Origin: Pyralis farinalis
Lineage: Eukaryota > Arthropoda > Insecta > Lepidoptera > Pyralidae
Direction of reading: 5' to 3'
DNA: 64,000 bases
Assembly: GCA_947507595.1 (NCBI GenBank)
Contig: OX382257.1
Coordinates: 487,001 to 551,000, forward strand
Made by a program: the position numbers and the translations under genes. Position 1 is the first letter of the stretch. Every line of letters begins with the position of its first letter. Positions 9,020-19,289 of the stretch are shown here, in pieces. The notes below the pieces were generated by a model, which ran no database searches, had not been told where the DNA came from, and was given only the letters and a program-made list of their open reading frames with translations.

Positions 9020-10565
9020 TCATTGCCAGCGTTCTAACACTTCCTGAGTGTTCGCAAGAATGACACCAGCTTTAGACTTTATCTTATCCATTCTGGATGC
9101 CGACGAACCACTCCGAGACTTCTTTACCTCTCTCCAAAAGAGTTTGGTATTTGCCTCGAAGTTTTTCGTCAGCCTCTCTTCCTCATTCATAATTTGTCTT
9201 TCACGCTTCTCTTTCACTAAAGCCTTGGTTTCATTCTTGCATAGACGGTACATTTCTTTCTTCTTTTCTCTCATATTTTCATTTAAAGGCAAAGATGATA
9301 CGTAATCCAGCCACGCTTTCCTCTTTCTTGCTACGGAGGATTCAACCTCCGCATCCCACCAGGCATCTCTTTTCACTGTTTTACGTCTCTTTGCGCATCC
9401 ACAAGCTTCTTTTGCACTATCCACCATACTTTCTTTCAAAACTTTCCAACAATCATCCACATCTGAGTCGGAGAGGCTTGCATTTGCAAGTCTCTCACTT
9501 ACCAGATGCACATACATTCTCCTTACACTTTCATCTTGCAATTTTTCGCTCATTATCCTTTCATGGTCTCCGAAAGGGATACGCACTCGCCAGTGCCTCC
9601 ACTTCCTAAAAAGGCCCACAAACCGGCTTACCACCAGGTAGTGGTCCGTCTCAAGAGTGGGGCCTCTAAACGCTCTTGTATCCATTAGAACATTTCGGAG
9701 ACGTCTATCTATTAAAATCAAATCAATCACACTTTTTTGATCATTCCTTCTCCATGTATACGTGTGAATATCCTTATGATGAAATAAAGTATTCGACACG
9801 AGGAGGCCTCGTTCCATACATAAATCTAGTATTGACTTACCTGCTTCGTTCACTCTCTTATCTCCATACGGACCAAGAACAGCTTCATAGCTGTATCGCT
9901 TGGTCCCAACCCATCCATTCAAATCTCCAAACATAATCACTCTTTCATTCCCTTCAACTAAGTCCAGTACATTCCTCACAGACTCCCAAAACTTCTCCAG
10001 TTCTTGAGCACACGCTGAGCTTACGGGAGCGTATGCTGCAACCAAAAATACTCGCGTGATGCCCAGTTTAATACGAACCCAGAGAAGTCTAGGCCCTACC
10101 AAACAGTAATCTCTTACACCAGTGGCTAAGCGAGAGGAGAGTACGATACCTACACCGGCACTGGCATGATCGTCCCGGTCTACCCCAGACCATAGGGCCA
10201 TCATACCACCGGGCAGATCATCGGTGTCGCTCCCCTTGCGCTTAGTCTCTGTCACACATAAAGCATCCAAACGTCTATCATTCATTACGTCTATCAGTTC
10301 ATTCGTCTTATCATTCAATCCACCTCTCACATTCCACGTGCCTATGCGGCACTCGGCTCCCCTCGTCCCGTCGGAATTGGCGCTGCGTGGTGGGTGGCGG
10401 CCCCCACCGCCGCATGCAGCTATATTCGCACCGACGGGGGCGGATCGGTGCGCGTCGCCTACGGGGGACGCCCTAATCCGCACGTCGGTGCGCTCTTGGT
10501 CCAGAATTGCAATCGACTGATTGGCAGGGGTCGCGAACGAGCACGCTTCTGGCACATGACCCCCA
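9020..10565 (-). CDS. RTE endonuclease domain and linker (open frame)
   Basis: The APE-type endonuclease that nicks target DNA. The open frame extends upstream to 10660 (546 codons), but the first 32 codons lie outside the element, in SINE sequence; residue numbers here count from 10660. Motifs: 'GTWNVRGG' with the catalytic Asn (N110), 'VTETK' (E138), 'AAYAPV' (Y210), 'GDLNGWVG' (D246, N248), 'VIDLILIDRR' (311-320) and 'ETDHYLV' (D339, H340). All the expected catalytic residues are present. A basic, coiled-coil-like linker follows (about 460-520). The frame stops right after 'EVLERWQ', at the deletion that removes the join to the reverse transcriptase. No in-frame Met lies at the element start, so the native start is uncertain. 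Confidence 0.88.
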
Positions 10566-10578
10566 AATTTTTGTACAC
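10566..10578. repeat. Target-site duplication of the RTE element, right copy
   Basis: AATTTTTGTACAC, identical to 7389-7401. Confidence 0.9.
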
Positions 10579-10794
10579 ATTTGTAATTATCACCTGCTCG
10601 GCGGTGAAGGATCGTGAGGAAATCCGCACTTCTTAGAAAGTATATTTTGAAAAACATCACATGACTATACGATTGTTTTTTTACCTTTAATATGGACTCA
10701 ATGAACGGAGGAGCTCGGGATAAACAATCCTATTCTAATGACAAGTTCAAACTTTAACTTCTGCATTACGAAAAGTTATTTTTCATGCGTTGCT

Positions 10795-10905
10795 GCTCCT
10801 GTTGTTACATTGTTAAATAGTAACTCCTCATGAGCTAACTGGTAAACTCACTCACTCTCAGGAATGCAACAATCCTTCCGGGAGTTGTATTTAGCTGAGG
10901 ATCTA
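10795..10905 (-). mobile_element. tRNA-headed SINE (family 1), internal fragment
   Basis: The plus strand reads 'ctcatgagctaactggtaaactcactcac' in pieces and 'ccttccgggagttgtattt', matching the middle of the minus-strand copies at 6008 and 20288. Both ends are missing. It is joined to an RTE 3' fragment. Confidence 0.6.
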
Positions 10906-11262
10906 TGTATAAGAGCTATGCTCGGGGTTTCTCTGCGGAATAGAAGCCGAAATGAGGATATTCGCAGTAGAACTAAGGTAACCGACCATAGACCATAGGA
11001 TAAGCAAGCTAAAGTGGCGGTGGGCCGGCCACATGGTTCGTGGAACAGACCACAAGAAGAAAGGTCCTCGAATAGTATTCCCATACTGGTACATGCAGTG
11101 TGGACGACTCTCCACTTGACGAAGCGATGACCTCAAAAGGTTGCAGGGAGTCAATGGATGCAGGTGGCACAGGATCGAGACTAGTGGCACTACAGAGGTG
11201 AGGCCTATGTTAAGCAGTGGACAAATACAGGCTGAGATTATGATGATGAAGTTCTATGTGAG
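10905..11262 (+). pseudogene. Second RTE type (HmRTE-like), C-terminal and 3' end
   Basis: Plus-strand reading gives decayed coding for 'SKLKWRWAGHM', 'DDLKRLQGVNGCRWHRIET' and similar, the C-terminal region of RTE proteins of the Heliconius HmRTE type. The element ends in 'aggctgagattatgatgatgaa', a short ATG-repeat tail typical of RTE 3' ends. The same ending is seen at 31800-32075. Frameshifts are present throughout. Confidence 0.75.
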
Positions 11263-11640
11263 GTAATGGTATTTCTCCAGTCAAGCTGTTTTGATGCTCC
11301 TTATCTCTTAGGACCATTTAACAGCTGTGATCTATCGAAAGCAGAGAGCACTGATAGCTTAAGAACTCCGAAGTACAGAAGAACGACTTGAAACGACCGA
11401 GCTCACCCGGAGACAGACTGCGGTGAACGGTGATAGCTTGTGTCTTAGTAGCGCAGGAGAGACAGTGGTGTGTCAATTACTCTCACGGGTGATTGGATCA
11501 TCTCAGTCCTGAGCGTACCAACTTTGTGATGGAGCCGATGAAGACCAGGACTCGCTTACCATGATCAAATGATAGTGTTTTGTACCCTGGAACTGGAGCC
11601 CTGGGGATTAGCGAGCGGACATGAATAGAACTACGAATCT

Positions 11641-11735
11641 AAAGAAGTAAGCGAACTGCGTGGTCTTATGGCGCTCGTTTCTCTTTGCCTACCTAGTAAG
11701 GGATCTGGCGTGAAGTACAATTAGATAGATTTAGG
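11641..11735 (+). mobile_element. RTE 3' end fragment
   Basis: 'tatggcgctcg', 'tctctttgcctacctagtaa' and 'ggatctggcgtgaag' match the last 90 bases of the RTE family at 7402. The sequence before it (11320-11640) is not recognised. Confidence 0.7.
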
Positions 11736-12009
11736 TGCAGAGGTAGAAAACTCCCCTAAGAAGAAGCTACTGCGCCATGTAACACCGTGTGACGGCGGCC
11801 CGCCGCACAAACGTCAAAACCCACGTCAAATCGACAATGACAGCAGTCAAACAAATTCGGCAAACAGTTTACATGTCCAAACACCCGCGATCGAGACTCG
11901 GAGATCCTCCGAGAGGCTCAGAGGGCCCTCCGAGGAGGCGCTTTTTGCAAACATACCCTCCTCCGGTCGGCAAACACTCGACCTCAGAGGGCCCAAGTTT
12001 TCCGAGTAA

Positions 12010-13215
12010 ATAAGGCCTAATATTGGAAACGTATAGCTGTGCCCGCAGCGGGGCGCGGCTGGAATGGTTTGTTTTGCATTTCACGCCGATACAGACACCG
12101 CTCTCTTCAAACAAAGACGACGTACTTTAGCTTGCGTATTGCGGCCGATGTCGGCGCTTCGAACACTCGAATTAATGAGATAGTGATCAACTCGCTCATA
12201 ATTACTAGTGGCCGGCCAGTGGTGGAAGTTCAACCGAGGTTCGTTGTATTGCGATTGAACGTCATTGATAAATTCACATATACATAAATGTTATCGTAAT
12301 TCACTCAATACGCTTAATAAGGGAAGGGAATACGCAAAATATATCGATTTGATACTGCGAGATGAATCATGTCGTTTTTTGGATTGATCAATAAATCGGA
12401 GTGTAGCGTACTTTAACTATCTTGTTATCTAAAGATATTTGTGGACGTCTCATGTGAAATAGCGTTTTCATGACTCTGTACAAATACTCAAAGACTAGTA
12501 TTTTTTTTTTTTGGTAAATGAACAACCTCGGTATTAATTTTTTTGGTAAATAACCAAACAGCAAGGGTTCACTATACCGACAATAAATTACATGTATCAA
12601 TAAAAGGGTTTATTTGTTTGAACTAACCTCTGGAATAGCCTGTCGGATTTGAAAAATTCTTTTTGCATTCGATGGCCGTGTTCAAGGAATTTTAAAGCTA
12701 TTCAACATCACGATATAACTTTAAACGGCGGGTAAAATTAATAAATTAAGAAAAAGCGGTTGCCACGGAATACCGCCAAACGCGTGGACGAAATCGCGGG
12801 CTGCGACTAGTTTATTGTATGAGAAAGACCACCAGTGACCACCAGTGACCGCAACAGACTGTGAATAGCATCATTATATTATGTTAATGAGCAATGGTAG
12901 TCTGCGTGCAGTATTATTTATAATTATATGAGCAGTTCATCAGCAGGACATCCATACCTTCCAAAACACGAGGTCAAAAATAGAATAGACGTAGTATTGG
13001 TTGGTTCCCGCGTACGAGTGAGTCCCGGTGACCGCCGCCGCCGCCCCGCGCCCCGCGCCCCGCGCCCCGCCCGTAACACACATTACACTAATATGCACAA
13101 CTAGAGCTAACTTCATATAATTACGACAATTACTTCTTGTATTTTTGATATTACATGGCAAATTTAACAAACAAGAGGTTGACGTTTTATATAATATAAA
13201 ATTTATAAAAAAATG
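12010..13215. other. AT-rich sequence, with a CCCCGCG tract
   Basis: No gene was recognised. It holds a 10-base tandem duplication (accaccagtg, about 12828-12847) and a strongly GC-rich tract at 13032-13073 made of CCG and CCCCGCG units. Short open frames occur but carry no motif. Confidence 0.45.
13032..13073. repeat. GC-rich simple repeat (CCG and CCCCGCG units)
   Basis: Four CCG units are followed by four CCCCGCG-type units in otherwise AT-rich sequence. The complementary strand has regular G runs. Confidence 0.85.
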
Positions 13216-13220
13216 TGTAA

Positions 13221-13525
13221 TGATGTTAACATAAGAAAAAACATGCTCCGTCGGTTCGGACATGTAGAAAAAATGCAGGACGAAAAAATAAAGAAACAGA
13301 TATACAATGCGAAAGTGGAAGGATGTAGAAGCCGAGGAAGACCGAGACTACCATGACCAAATTGGTCGTGTTTTAGAAGGTGATGTCAGGAGCCCCAGGA
13401 ACCGGCGAACGTGCATGAAAAGAGCTATGAATGTTATAGAAGCGAGTGAAGTGTGTAAGGACCGCGTCTTATGGCGTTCGGTTCTCTCTGCCTACGCCGC
13501 GAGGGACCTGGCGTGAAGATATATA
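13221..13525 (+). pseudogene. RTE C-terminal fragment
   Basis: Encodes the last 90 or so codons of the 7402-type RTE protein: 'MLRRFGHVEKMQDEK', a frameshift near 13305, then 'YHDQIGRVLEGDVRSPRNRR' and 'WRSVLSAYAARDLA', ending in the family 3' end. The downstream open frame is 13307-13516. It is a 5'-truncated dead copy. Confidence 0.85.
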
Positions 13526-13842
13526 TACATGTAATGATGTATTCATATAATTTATCAGAATATATCTATTTTATTTGTGTCTGTTCCTGAAACGGATTTG
13601 TTCTTATATTTGATAAAAATTATATGAAGCGGTGAATTCCATATCGCTTTTTCTACATTTGTTCATGTCGAACTCTACGTTACAAGCTGCACGGCTCTGG
13701 AATACCTTGCCGACTCTCAGGGGGATTGCGAACCAATACTTCGAAAAGAAAATCCATGCCTACCAATTGAACAATGTGCCTGAGATATGAGTCATCAATC
13801 AATGTCACATTTATAATGTTCGTGTGTCACATATTGTAGTAA

Positions 13843-13955
13843 TGACAAGCCCTCTGGCGGAGTCGTTAGCAGCGGATGCTTTAACGTTAGTGTCGGTACG
13901 ATTCCCGTACAAGACAAACATTTGTGTGCATTTCTGTTTATGTGTCTACTCGTAT
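13843..13955 (+). mobile_element. tRNA-headed SINE, head only
   Basis: Contains a degenerate A-box region ('tggcggagtcg') and a B-box-like 'GGTACGATTCCCG', then 'caagacaaacatttgtgtgc' as in the other family-1 heads. The body is missing. It is followed directly by a Helitron-like 5' end at 13957. Confidence 0.6.
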
Positions 13956-13956
13956 A

Positions 13957-14230
13957 TCTATTAAAGTATATGAAGTTGAAGTGTTTGTTTGTAATGTCAA
14001 AATAACAGCTTTATGCATAACGCATATGAAAATATTCACGGTATTTATAGCATTTTGTTTTTAATTTTTGTGTATTTGTTTATATCGTCTATCCCTCATA
14101 ACGGCGGAATCGCTTTTGATGGACTTTCACTGACAGATAGCTGATGTTATGAGGAGTAATTTAGGCTACTTTTATTTCTAACCGACATAAAAAATGAGGA
14201 GTTGGTTATGAATTCGTCTGCACATATATT
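13957..14230 (+). mobile_element. Helitron-like non-autonomous element, 5' part
   Basis: Begins A|TC ('tctattaaagtatatgaag') and continues 'ttgaagtgtttgtttgtaat', then 'ttgatggactttcactgaca' and 'tagctgatgttatgagga'. The same order is found at 52903 onward. This element lacks the 3' hairpin and CTAG end. Confidence 0.55.
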
Positions 14231-14364
14231 TTTATGTATGTTGGGGCATACGGGCATGGGGTACGCTTCTTTGCTTATGAAGCGATATTAATGTTTCTTT
14301 TGCGTTGAGTTCAGTACAGCTCTAATGTGGTCACATTTTAATTTAATTAAAATATAGCAGCTTT

Positions 14365-14624
14365 GAGAGCTCGATGGCGTTGTTGTACGTGTCATCCTAA
14401 CCAAACACGCAGGTTAAGCAACGTCGACTGCAGACTGTCTATGGATGGGTTTATCTCGAGTGTCCCGTGCTTCGTAGGACACGTTAAGTCATCGGTACCG
14501 GCTGTTATCGATAGATGATAGTCATAAAGCTAAGTCAGTGGCCCTCGGGCGACTTGAAAACACTGGCCTCCGCCAATCTGCATTTGAGCAGCGTGGTGGA
14601 GTATGCTCTAAACCACTTCGGTTG
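14365..14624 (+). mobile_element. 5S-rRNA-headed SINE, first part (split by an R1-type LINE)
   Basis: The head carries 'ggttaagcaacgtcgactgc' and 'ctatggatgggt', which match the internal promoter of insect 5S rRNA (box A 'AAGCAACRTCGGGC', box C 'GGATGGGTGACC'). The body reads 'cttgaaaacactggcctccg'. The sequence stops at 14624 and resumes at 15376-15452 with 'aagggagacccctat' and a (GTG)n-like tail. Confidence 0.7.
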
Positions 14625-15375
14625 CCGCAAGGGGACCATTGACGAGTGGGACAGGAGGTACAAATCGGGAAGAACAGCTTCGACAATGAAGTGCGGCGGC
14701 AGCGTACGGCATCGTGGGCAAAATGGTGCCGTCGAGCATCAGTACGCAGGTCCTCTCGGGGCATGGTGGGTTCTCCGAGTACTTGCGCAGATTCAAGTGC
14801 GCGCATAACCCATCGTGCTTCTGCGAGCCCGGCGTGGTGCAGACAGTGCAGCACATATTGTTTCGGTGTCCCGCATTCTCCAAACAGAGGTTTGACTTGG
14901 AGCAGGAGTTGGGAATGCGGGTCACCGAAACTACAGTCTCCGGAATGGTTGTGGGGAGCAATAGGTCTAAATTTTTAAAATACTGCGTCAGTCTAGCCAT
15001 TGCTGCCATAAATCGCAATAAGCAGAGCAGCTCCGCCTAGGACTAATGTTGTATACCTCGGCTATACTCTGTATAGCCGATGGGATCGAGGTGGCTAGGT
15101 GGAGCTGTGAAGCTCTCTGTCGCCCGTGGCTGGACTGACGCAGTATGGGGAGGGAAGTTTGGAAAGAATTGTAGTAATTTCACCGGCGTTCAAAAATGGG
15201 CAATCGAAAGACGATGAATGAATGAAGAAATTACGGAATGAAAGGGAATATTATGTATGAATGTGTAAGTAATTTTTTTAATTAGTAAATTAGTAACTGG
15301 CATAATAAAGATCCTTGCTCACGGCAGGGGTGTACGTTTATAATCAAAAAAGAAAAAAAAAGAAAAAGAAAAAAT
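14625..15375 (+). mobile_element. R1-clade LINE, 5'-truncated, nested in the 5S-SINE
   Basis: Bounded by 12-base imperfect target-site duplications (14613-14624 CCACTTCGGTTG, 15376-15387 CCCCTTCGGATG) and ending in an A-rich tail (15345-15375). It holds the C-terminal part of an R1-type protein and about 330 bases of 3' sequence. Confidence 0.8.
14714..15040 (+). pseudogene. R1-clade LINE C-terminal zinc-knuckle region
   Basis: 108 codons with 'STQVLSGHGGFSEYLRRF' followed by 'CFCEPGVVQTVQHILFRC', the Cys-x-Cys...His...Cys pattern found after the reverse transcriptase in R1/TRAS/SART-type LINEs. The zone is thought to help bind element RNA or target DNA. Upstream codons ('TIDEWDRRYKSG') are in another frame, so there is at least one frameshift before 14714. 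The catalytic region is absent because of 5' truncation. Confidence 0.8.
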
Positions 15376-15452
15376 CCCCTTCGGATGAAGGGAGACCCCT
15401 ATCTCTGCAGGGGGATGAGTAAGAGTTGATGTGGTGGTAGTGGTGGTGGGTC
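15376..15452 (+). mobile_element. 5S-rRNA-headed SINE, second part
   Basis: 'atgaagggagacccctatct', 'gatgagtaagagttgatg' and a GTG-rich tail, the continuation of the SINE interrupted at 14624. The uninterrupted order is seen at 36010-36077. Confidence 0.7.
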
Positions 15453-15814
15453 TTACCACTTCGGAGTATACCAGGTAAATCCTCAAAAATAAAAAAAATA
15501 CTGAGGTATTTGTAGGTTTATAACAAATCTGAAAATTGGTACCTACTGTTGTCAACCTGGACCTAATTTGAACTACGAAAGCACATAATGAAAATTCCTA
15601 ACAACAAAGAGCACGAATATGTACTCGTAGATTAGTGTGTAGGAGTAGACAGGTGTATAGATAGGTAGATAGAGATATTGTAGAACTCAGGTGAGCGACA
15701 CAAACACCAGGAATTTTTGTACTTGGTAATTGTGAAGACTGCAGGTGAAAAAAACAATCATTACGACGATAACAATGAGATAGACTTCATCTTAACGAAC
15801 AGTCTGCATTTGTT

Positions 15815-16295
15815 TAATGATGTCTCTGGGATCAACACGGTGAAAACCGGAAGCGATCACCGATTGTAAGAGTCATGAAAGGTCTCGACCGCTGAAGACT
15901 ATGTCATTTCATGCCTTAATTTAAAACCCCCAGGGATTTCATTTCCCAATGATGCCAAATTGACTATGGGTACATCGAAGAGCTGAAGTGTTTGTACAAT
16001 AGAGTCAAGATATATATCCGAGTGCAGGATCAGAGTACGAAAACGATACAAATGCAAGAAGGTGTAAGACTGATGACGTTGTCCCCGAAACTCTTCACCA
16101 CAGCATTGGAAACACTATTGAGGTCACATTTCGAACTCTTGGAAAGGATACGGTATAAATATCAATTGCGAATACATCGCTCACCTGCTATTTGCCGATG
16201 ATGTATTTCTCATGGGAAAATCGCTGGAGGATCTCAGCGATTATGTCCAATGATCTCAGTAGTGCTTCCGAGCAGGTCGGTCTCATTATGATAAA
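15815..16295 (+). pseudogene. HmRTE-like RTE, internally deleted fragment
   Basis: Starts with 'acggtgaaaaccggaagcga', shared with 22000 (minus strand) and 30320, then jumps to reverse transcriptase coding: 'LSPKLFTTALE' (about 16078-16110) and 'LLFADDVFLMGKSLEDLS' (about 16186-16240), where ADD is the catalytic pair. Endonuclease and most RT motifs are lost. Several stops are present. Confidence 0.75.
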
Positions 16296-16309
16296 GATAA
16301 AAATCATTT

Positions 16310-16745
16310 ATTTGCCATTTGGCCCTTATGCCCATAGACACACTTAGACACATCTTAGATCATATTTTATCTTATTTCATTGTATATAGTTTTAATCTCT
16401 CTTGTTTAATTTACCAGGATTTCGAAAATGATCATTGGCGAAAAAGAAATGGCGAAAGAAACTTGCCAATATGGGTCTCTTTTTTTCATCATCCATATAC
16501 GAGTATATTACAAGAAATATATATGAATATACATATAGTGATATCAAGTGGTACAATTGAAGATATATTAATACATGTGCTGAATGATTTTCAAACATCT
16601 CTGTCAGATATTCATCGATTTTGTAATAATCCTTCTTGCACAGATTATTTTTCATGTATCTTTTGAACATATTGTCAGGCAAGGAGAGAACTGTTTCATG
16701 TAATGTATTATAGAATCAAATACAATAAAAGGTCTACTAGTCTTA
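16310..16745 (-). pseudogene. Jockey-like LINE C-terminal end
   Basis: The minus strand codes 'FYNTLHETVLSLPDNMFKRY' then 'CKKDYYKIDEYLTE', the closing segment of Jockey-type reverse transcriptases (pattern: FYN..L, F+..+, L..+.YY...+.L). The same ending is seen at 37735 on the plus strand. The coding ends near 16390, and the AT-rich sequence to 16310 looks like the 3' untranslated region. Catalytic parts are missing. Confidence 0.65.
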
Positions 16746-16824
16746 GCAAGCCGATGTACCGGCCGGCGTACGCAATCTATTCCTATTTATAAACATGAAC
16801 ATACTAAGATTATTGAAAACATAG

Positions 16825-17852
16825 TTGATTTCAAGTTTCCTCATTCGGGCAGCATTCATAGTAAGTAGGTGTATAGTTGACAAACTTGACCGGCTGTGTC
16901 TCCAAGATCAAGATAGTCGTGTCACTTCTAAACCCCCACGAGATCGAGCTGATGCGCAACCTAACATTGCGATTGTCCCTGAACCTATCTCTGTGCGGGT
17001 GGAGGAAGAAGATGCGACTACCACTGTAGGAAACAGGTATGATGAATTGAGGAGCGCTTTGGAGCATGACATTGCTGAATATCGATATTTATCAGCATAT
17101 CTTAGACCGGATGTACCGCGTTTGCCGATGAATAGATAAAATTAACAACCAATAGGAGCCTTGGATTCACTGCTGTCAAATTACTTTGATAGTAATGAAA
17201 ATCTGGTCGATACACACTTAATTTTAAATTGTGCATCGGTTGCAACATGTCGTGCAATCCATTTCAGATTCCCTGACTGCAATAGAACCAGCTGGCCAAA
17301 CGCCTGTTTGGGAGTATAGAACTGAGAAGCGCATTGCTGATACTAGGGTTATGTTTCAGGGCGGGTAACATTCATGTTGGATCATCGGTACGTTGGATAG
17401 ATTACAAGAAGGTTCGTATTTATAATGGTTGAGTCATACCAGTCTTAATATATTCTTTTGGCATACCTCAGGTATTCCCTGAGGTTCCTGCATACTAAAG
17501 CGTAAATGCATAAGGACGTGGTTAATGTGGATCGTGGATGATCCTTTGTCTTTGGCTAAAGAGAACTGTCGTAGACCTGCAATATTAAGCATCAATTATC
17601 GCAGGGCTGTATGGCAAAGTAAGGAGCTACAAGGACGTTTCAACAAGGGCCTATACGGGCTTGATGTAGATACGTTGGCCGACGAAGCTATTAATACGAA
17701 TAGCTACCGGAAATATGTAATGAAGGATCGCGCGATAGACATCTGTCGAGCATGTCATCTTCCTGGGGAATCTCTCAGGCATGTTGTTTCCGGTTATTCT
17801 CATCTTGCTAATGGCGAGTACTTACACAGACATAACGTAACGTATTTGGTCT
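16825..17852 (+). pseudogene. Non-LTR retrotransposon of unassigned clade, with RT deleted
   Basis: Decayed coding from both ends of one LINE protein. The N-terminal part (about 16985-17370) includes 'VWEYRTEKRIADTRVMFQ' after a frame change. The C-terminal part (17525-17850) reads 'NYRRAVWQSKELQGRFNKGL', then the zinc-binding-like 'CRACHLPGESLRHVVSG' and 'LANGEYLHRHN'. This Cys-Cys-His pattern with 'YLHRHN' recurs in insect LINE proteins, but I cannot name the clade. The central catalytic RT is absent. The end at about 17852 is fused to a CR1-like LINE. Confidence 0.55.
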
Positions 17853-18870
17853 GCCCCTCCAGCTTTGTAATTGGATTGCTGGCTTCCTGCATGAGCGTAA
17901 AATCCGCGTCCTTGCAGATGGATGCGCTTCGCGGTTCATATCAGTGAATACCCTTGTTCCACGGTGCTCCGTTCTATCACCTTTTTCTTCTGCATATCAA
18001 TGACATGCTATCTCTTGGTAATATTCATTGCTATGCAGATGGCAGTATGGTCCATGGGTGATATTTCGGTCGGCCTGGTGCTGGTCGGGCGAAAATCCAA
18101 GAGATGCGTGAGAGTCTTTTCGTTGAGCTGAATCGAGTTCTTGATCACATTAGCAAATAGGGTTATAATAACCTGGTTGAGTTGAATGCCGAGGAAACTC
18201 AGGTGTGAGCGTTTACTACAAAAATGTATTCATTACTTCCCACTTCCTATTTTCAGGGCGTTTCCCTCAGTATGTAAGATGGCCAAAATATGCGAGGCAT
18301 GGATATTCGCTGTACCCTTAATGAACGAAACTACATCGAGAGCCTCATATCGACAGCTTCAACAAAAATTCGGAGTTCTGTACAGGGTGCGCCGGTTTTT
18401 CCACGACGAACCAGCATTGTCTACTTTTTAAGGCTCAAGTTCGGGCCTGCGTGGAGTATTGCTCGCATCTCTAGGACGGCTCCGTACAATATGTTCTCGA
18501 GGCTCTAGATAGGTTGCAGCGACGGGCTAGCCCTATAATCGAAGACGAAGAGGTTACCAAAAACTTGGAACCTCTTCAACTTCGTAGGGCCATTGACTCG
18601 CTAAGCGTATTTTACCATCTTTACCATGGTCAGTGCTCTGAAGAACAATTTACCCTTATCCCACCCTCTCCCTTCCATCATAGAATTACATGTGCAGGCT
18701 TGCGATGTCATTGTTCCACTGTTGAGACGCCTTGCGGACCAGCTTGGCAGCGTCAACTGACAGGACACGTGTAGTCTTTTTTCAGTTGCCGTTGCGATTT
18801 AGGCTCCTCTTTCGCTTACCATCAGGCGAAGTGGAGCCAATATTCAGATCTTATATAAAAAAATCTCCAC
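17853..18870 (+). pseudogene. CR1/Daphne-like LINE reverse transcriptase fragment
   Basis: Reads through several frames: 'WIAGFLHERKIRVLADG' (about 17875), 'INDMLSLGNIHCYADGSMVHG' (18000-18055; the catalytic YADD has become YADG), 'ELNRVLDHIS', then 'LEPLQLRRAIDSLSVFYHLY' (18559-18620) and 'PSPFHHR'. It ends in a LINE-like tail, 'gcttaccatcaggcgaagtgg', shared with the SINE and CR1-like tails. Many stops, and the second catalytic Asp is lost. Confidence 0.75.
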
Positions 18871-19059
18871 GGTATTCGACGTCACAGAACATATATTCTT
18901 CTCAATATCAAAATCGGCAAATTGAATAAAGAAAAAGAATGGATAGTCTGGAGTTGGCAGCGATGAAAGCAAAATGGAGGGACCCATCTTTTCGATTGGC
19001 TTTTTCTTTATGGTTCTTCTGCAGATTTACCAACGAAAGTTAAGAAAAGCATTATTAAC

Positions 19060-19275
19060 CTTTGGAGGTTTCTTTTCAGGCAAATCAGGACATGATTCCA
19101 AAGTATCACTTGAAGACCAGAAGACAGTGACTGCAAATTGGTATGTCAATACTAACTTTGAACAATTTCAAGAAAGGCGTCCTCGAAGAATTTGTCTTGT
19201 TTCACCAAATAACGCGTCCTCACATTCCGCTATGATAACGGAAGCGTCCTTCAAAAAAGGAGTAAATGTATCGTA
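19060..19275 (+). pseudogene. mariner transposase internal fragment (DD34D type)
   Basis: Codes for 'VSLEDQKTVTANWYVNT', 'ERRPRRICLVSPNNASSHSA', which corresponds to the region around the second catalytic Asp of mariner transposases ('LLHHDNASSHTA'). Here the Asp is replaced (SPNNAS). No terminal repeats were seen. It resembles the intact-looking mariner at 62784. Confidence 0.75.
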
Positions 19276-19289
19276 CATCTAATATTTAC

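Larger units (their letters stand above)
7402..10565 (-). mobile_element. Full-length RTE-clade non-LTR retrotransposon
   Basis: A 3164-bp element bounded by perfect 13-bp target-site duplications. Read on the minus strand it codes for an apurinic-type endonuclease followed by a reverse transcriptase and an RTE-type C-terminal region, with a very short 3' end right after the stop codon. The length is typical of RTE elements. A deletion of about 44 bases between two CGCTGG copies separates the two reading frames near 9015, so this copy cannot make the full protein. Many truncated copies of the same family lie across the window, including 54800-56478. Confidence 0.92.
7330..10670 (+). mobile_element. 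SINE family 2 copy split by a full-length RTE
   Basis: The two flanks of the RTE join into one SINE family 2 sequence: 'cccactaaattagttt' on the left (about 7367-7382) and 'ttgtaattatcacctgctcggcggtgaagg' in pieces on the right (10580 onward). The same order is found uninterrupted at 2240-2310. The SINE was therefore present before the RTE inserted. Confidence 0.7.

Noticed and set aside
9048..10520. Several plus-strand open frames over the RTE
   Set aside because: They are antisense shadows of the endonuclease and linker coding on the minus strand.
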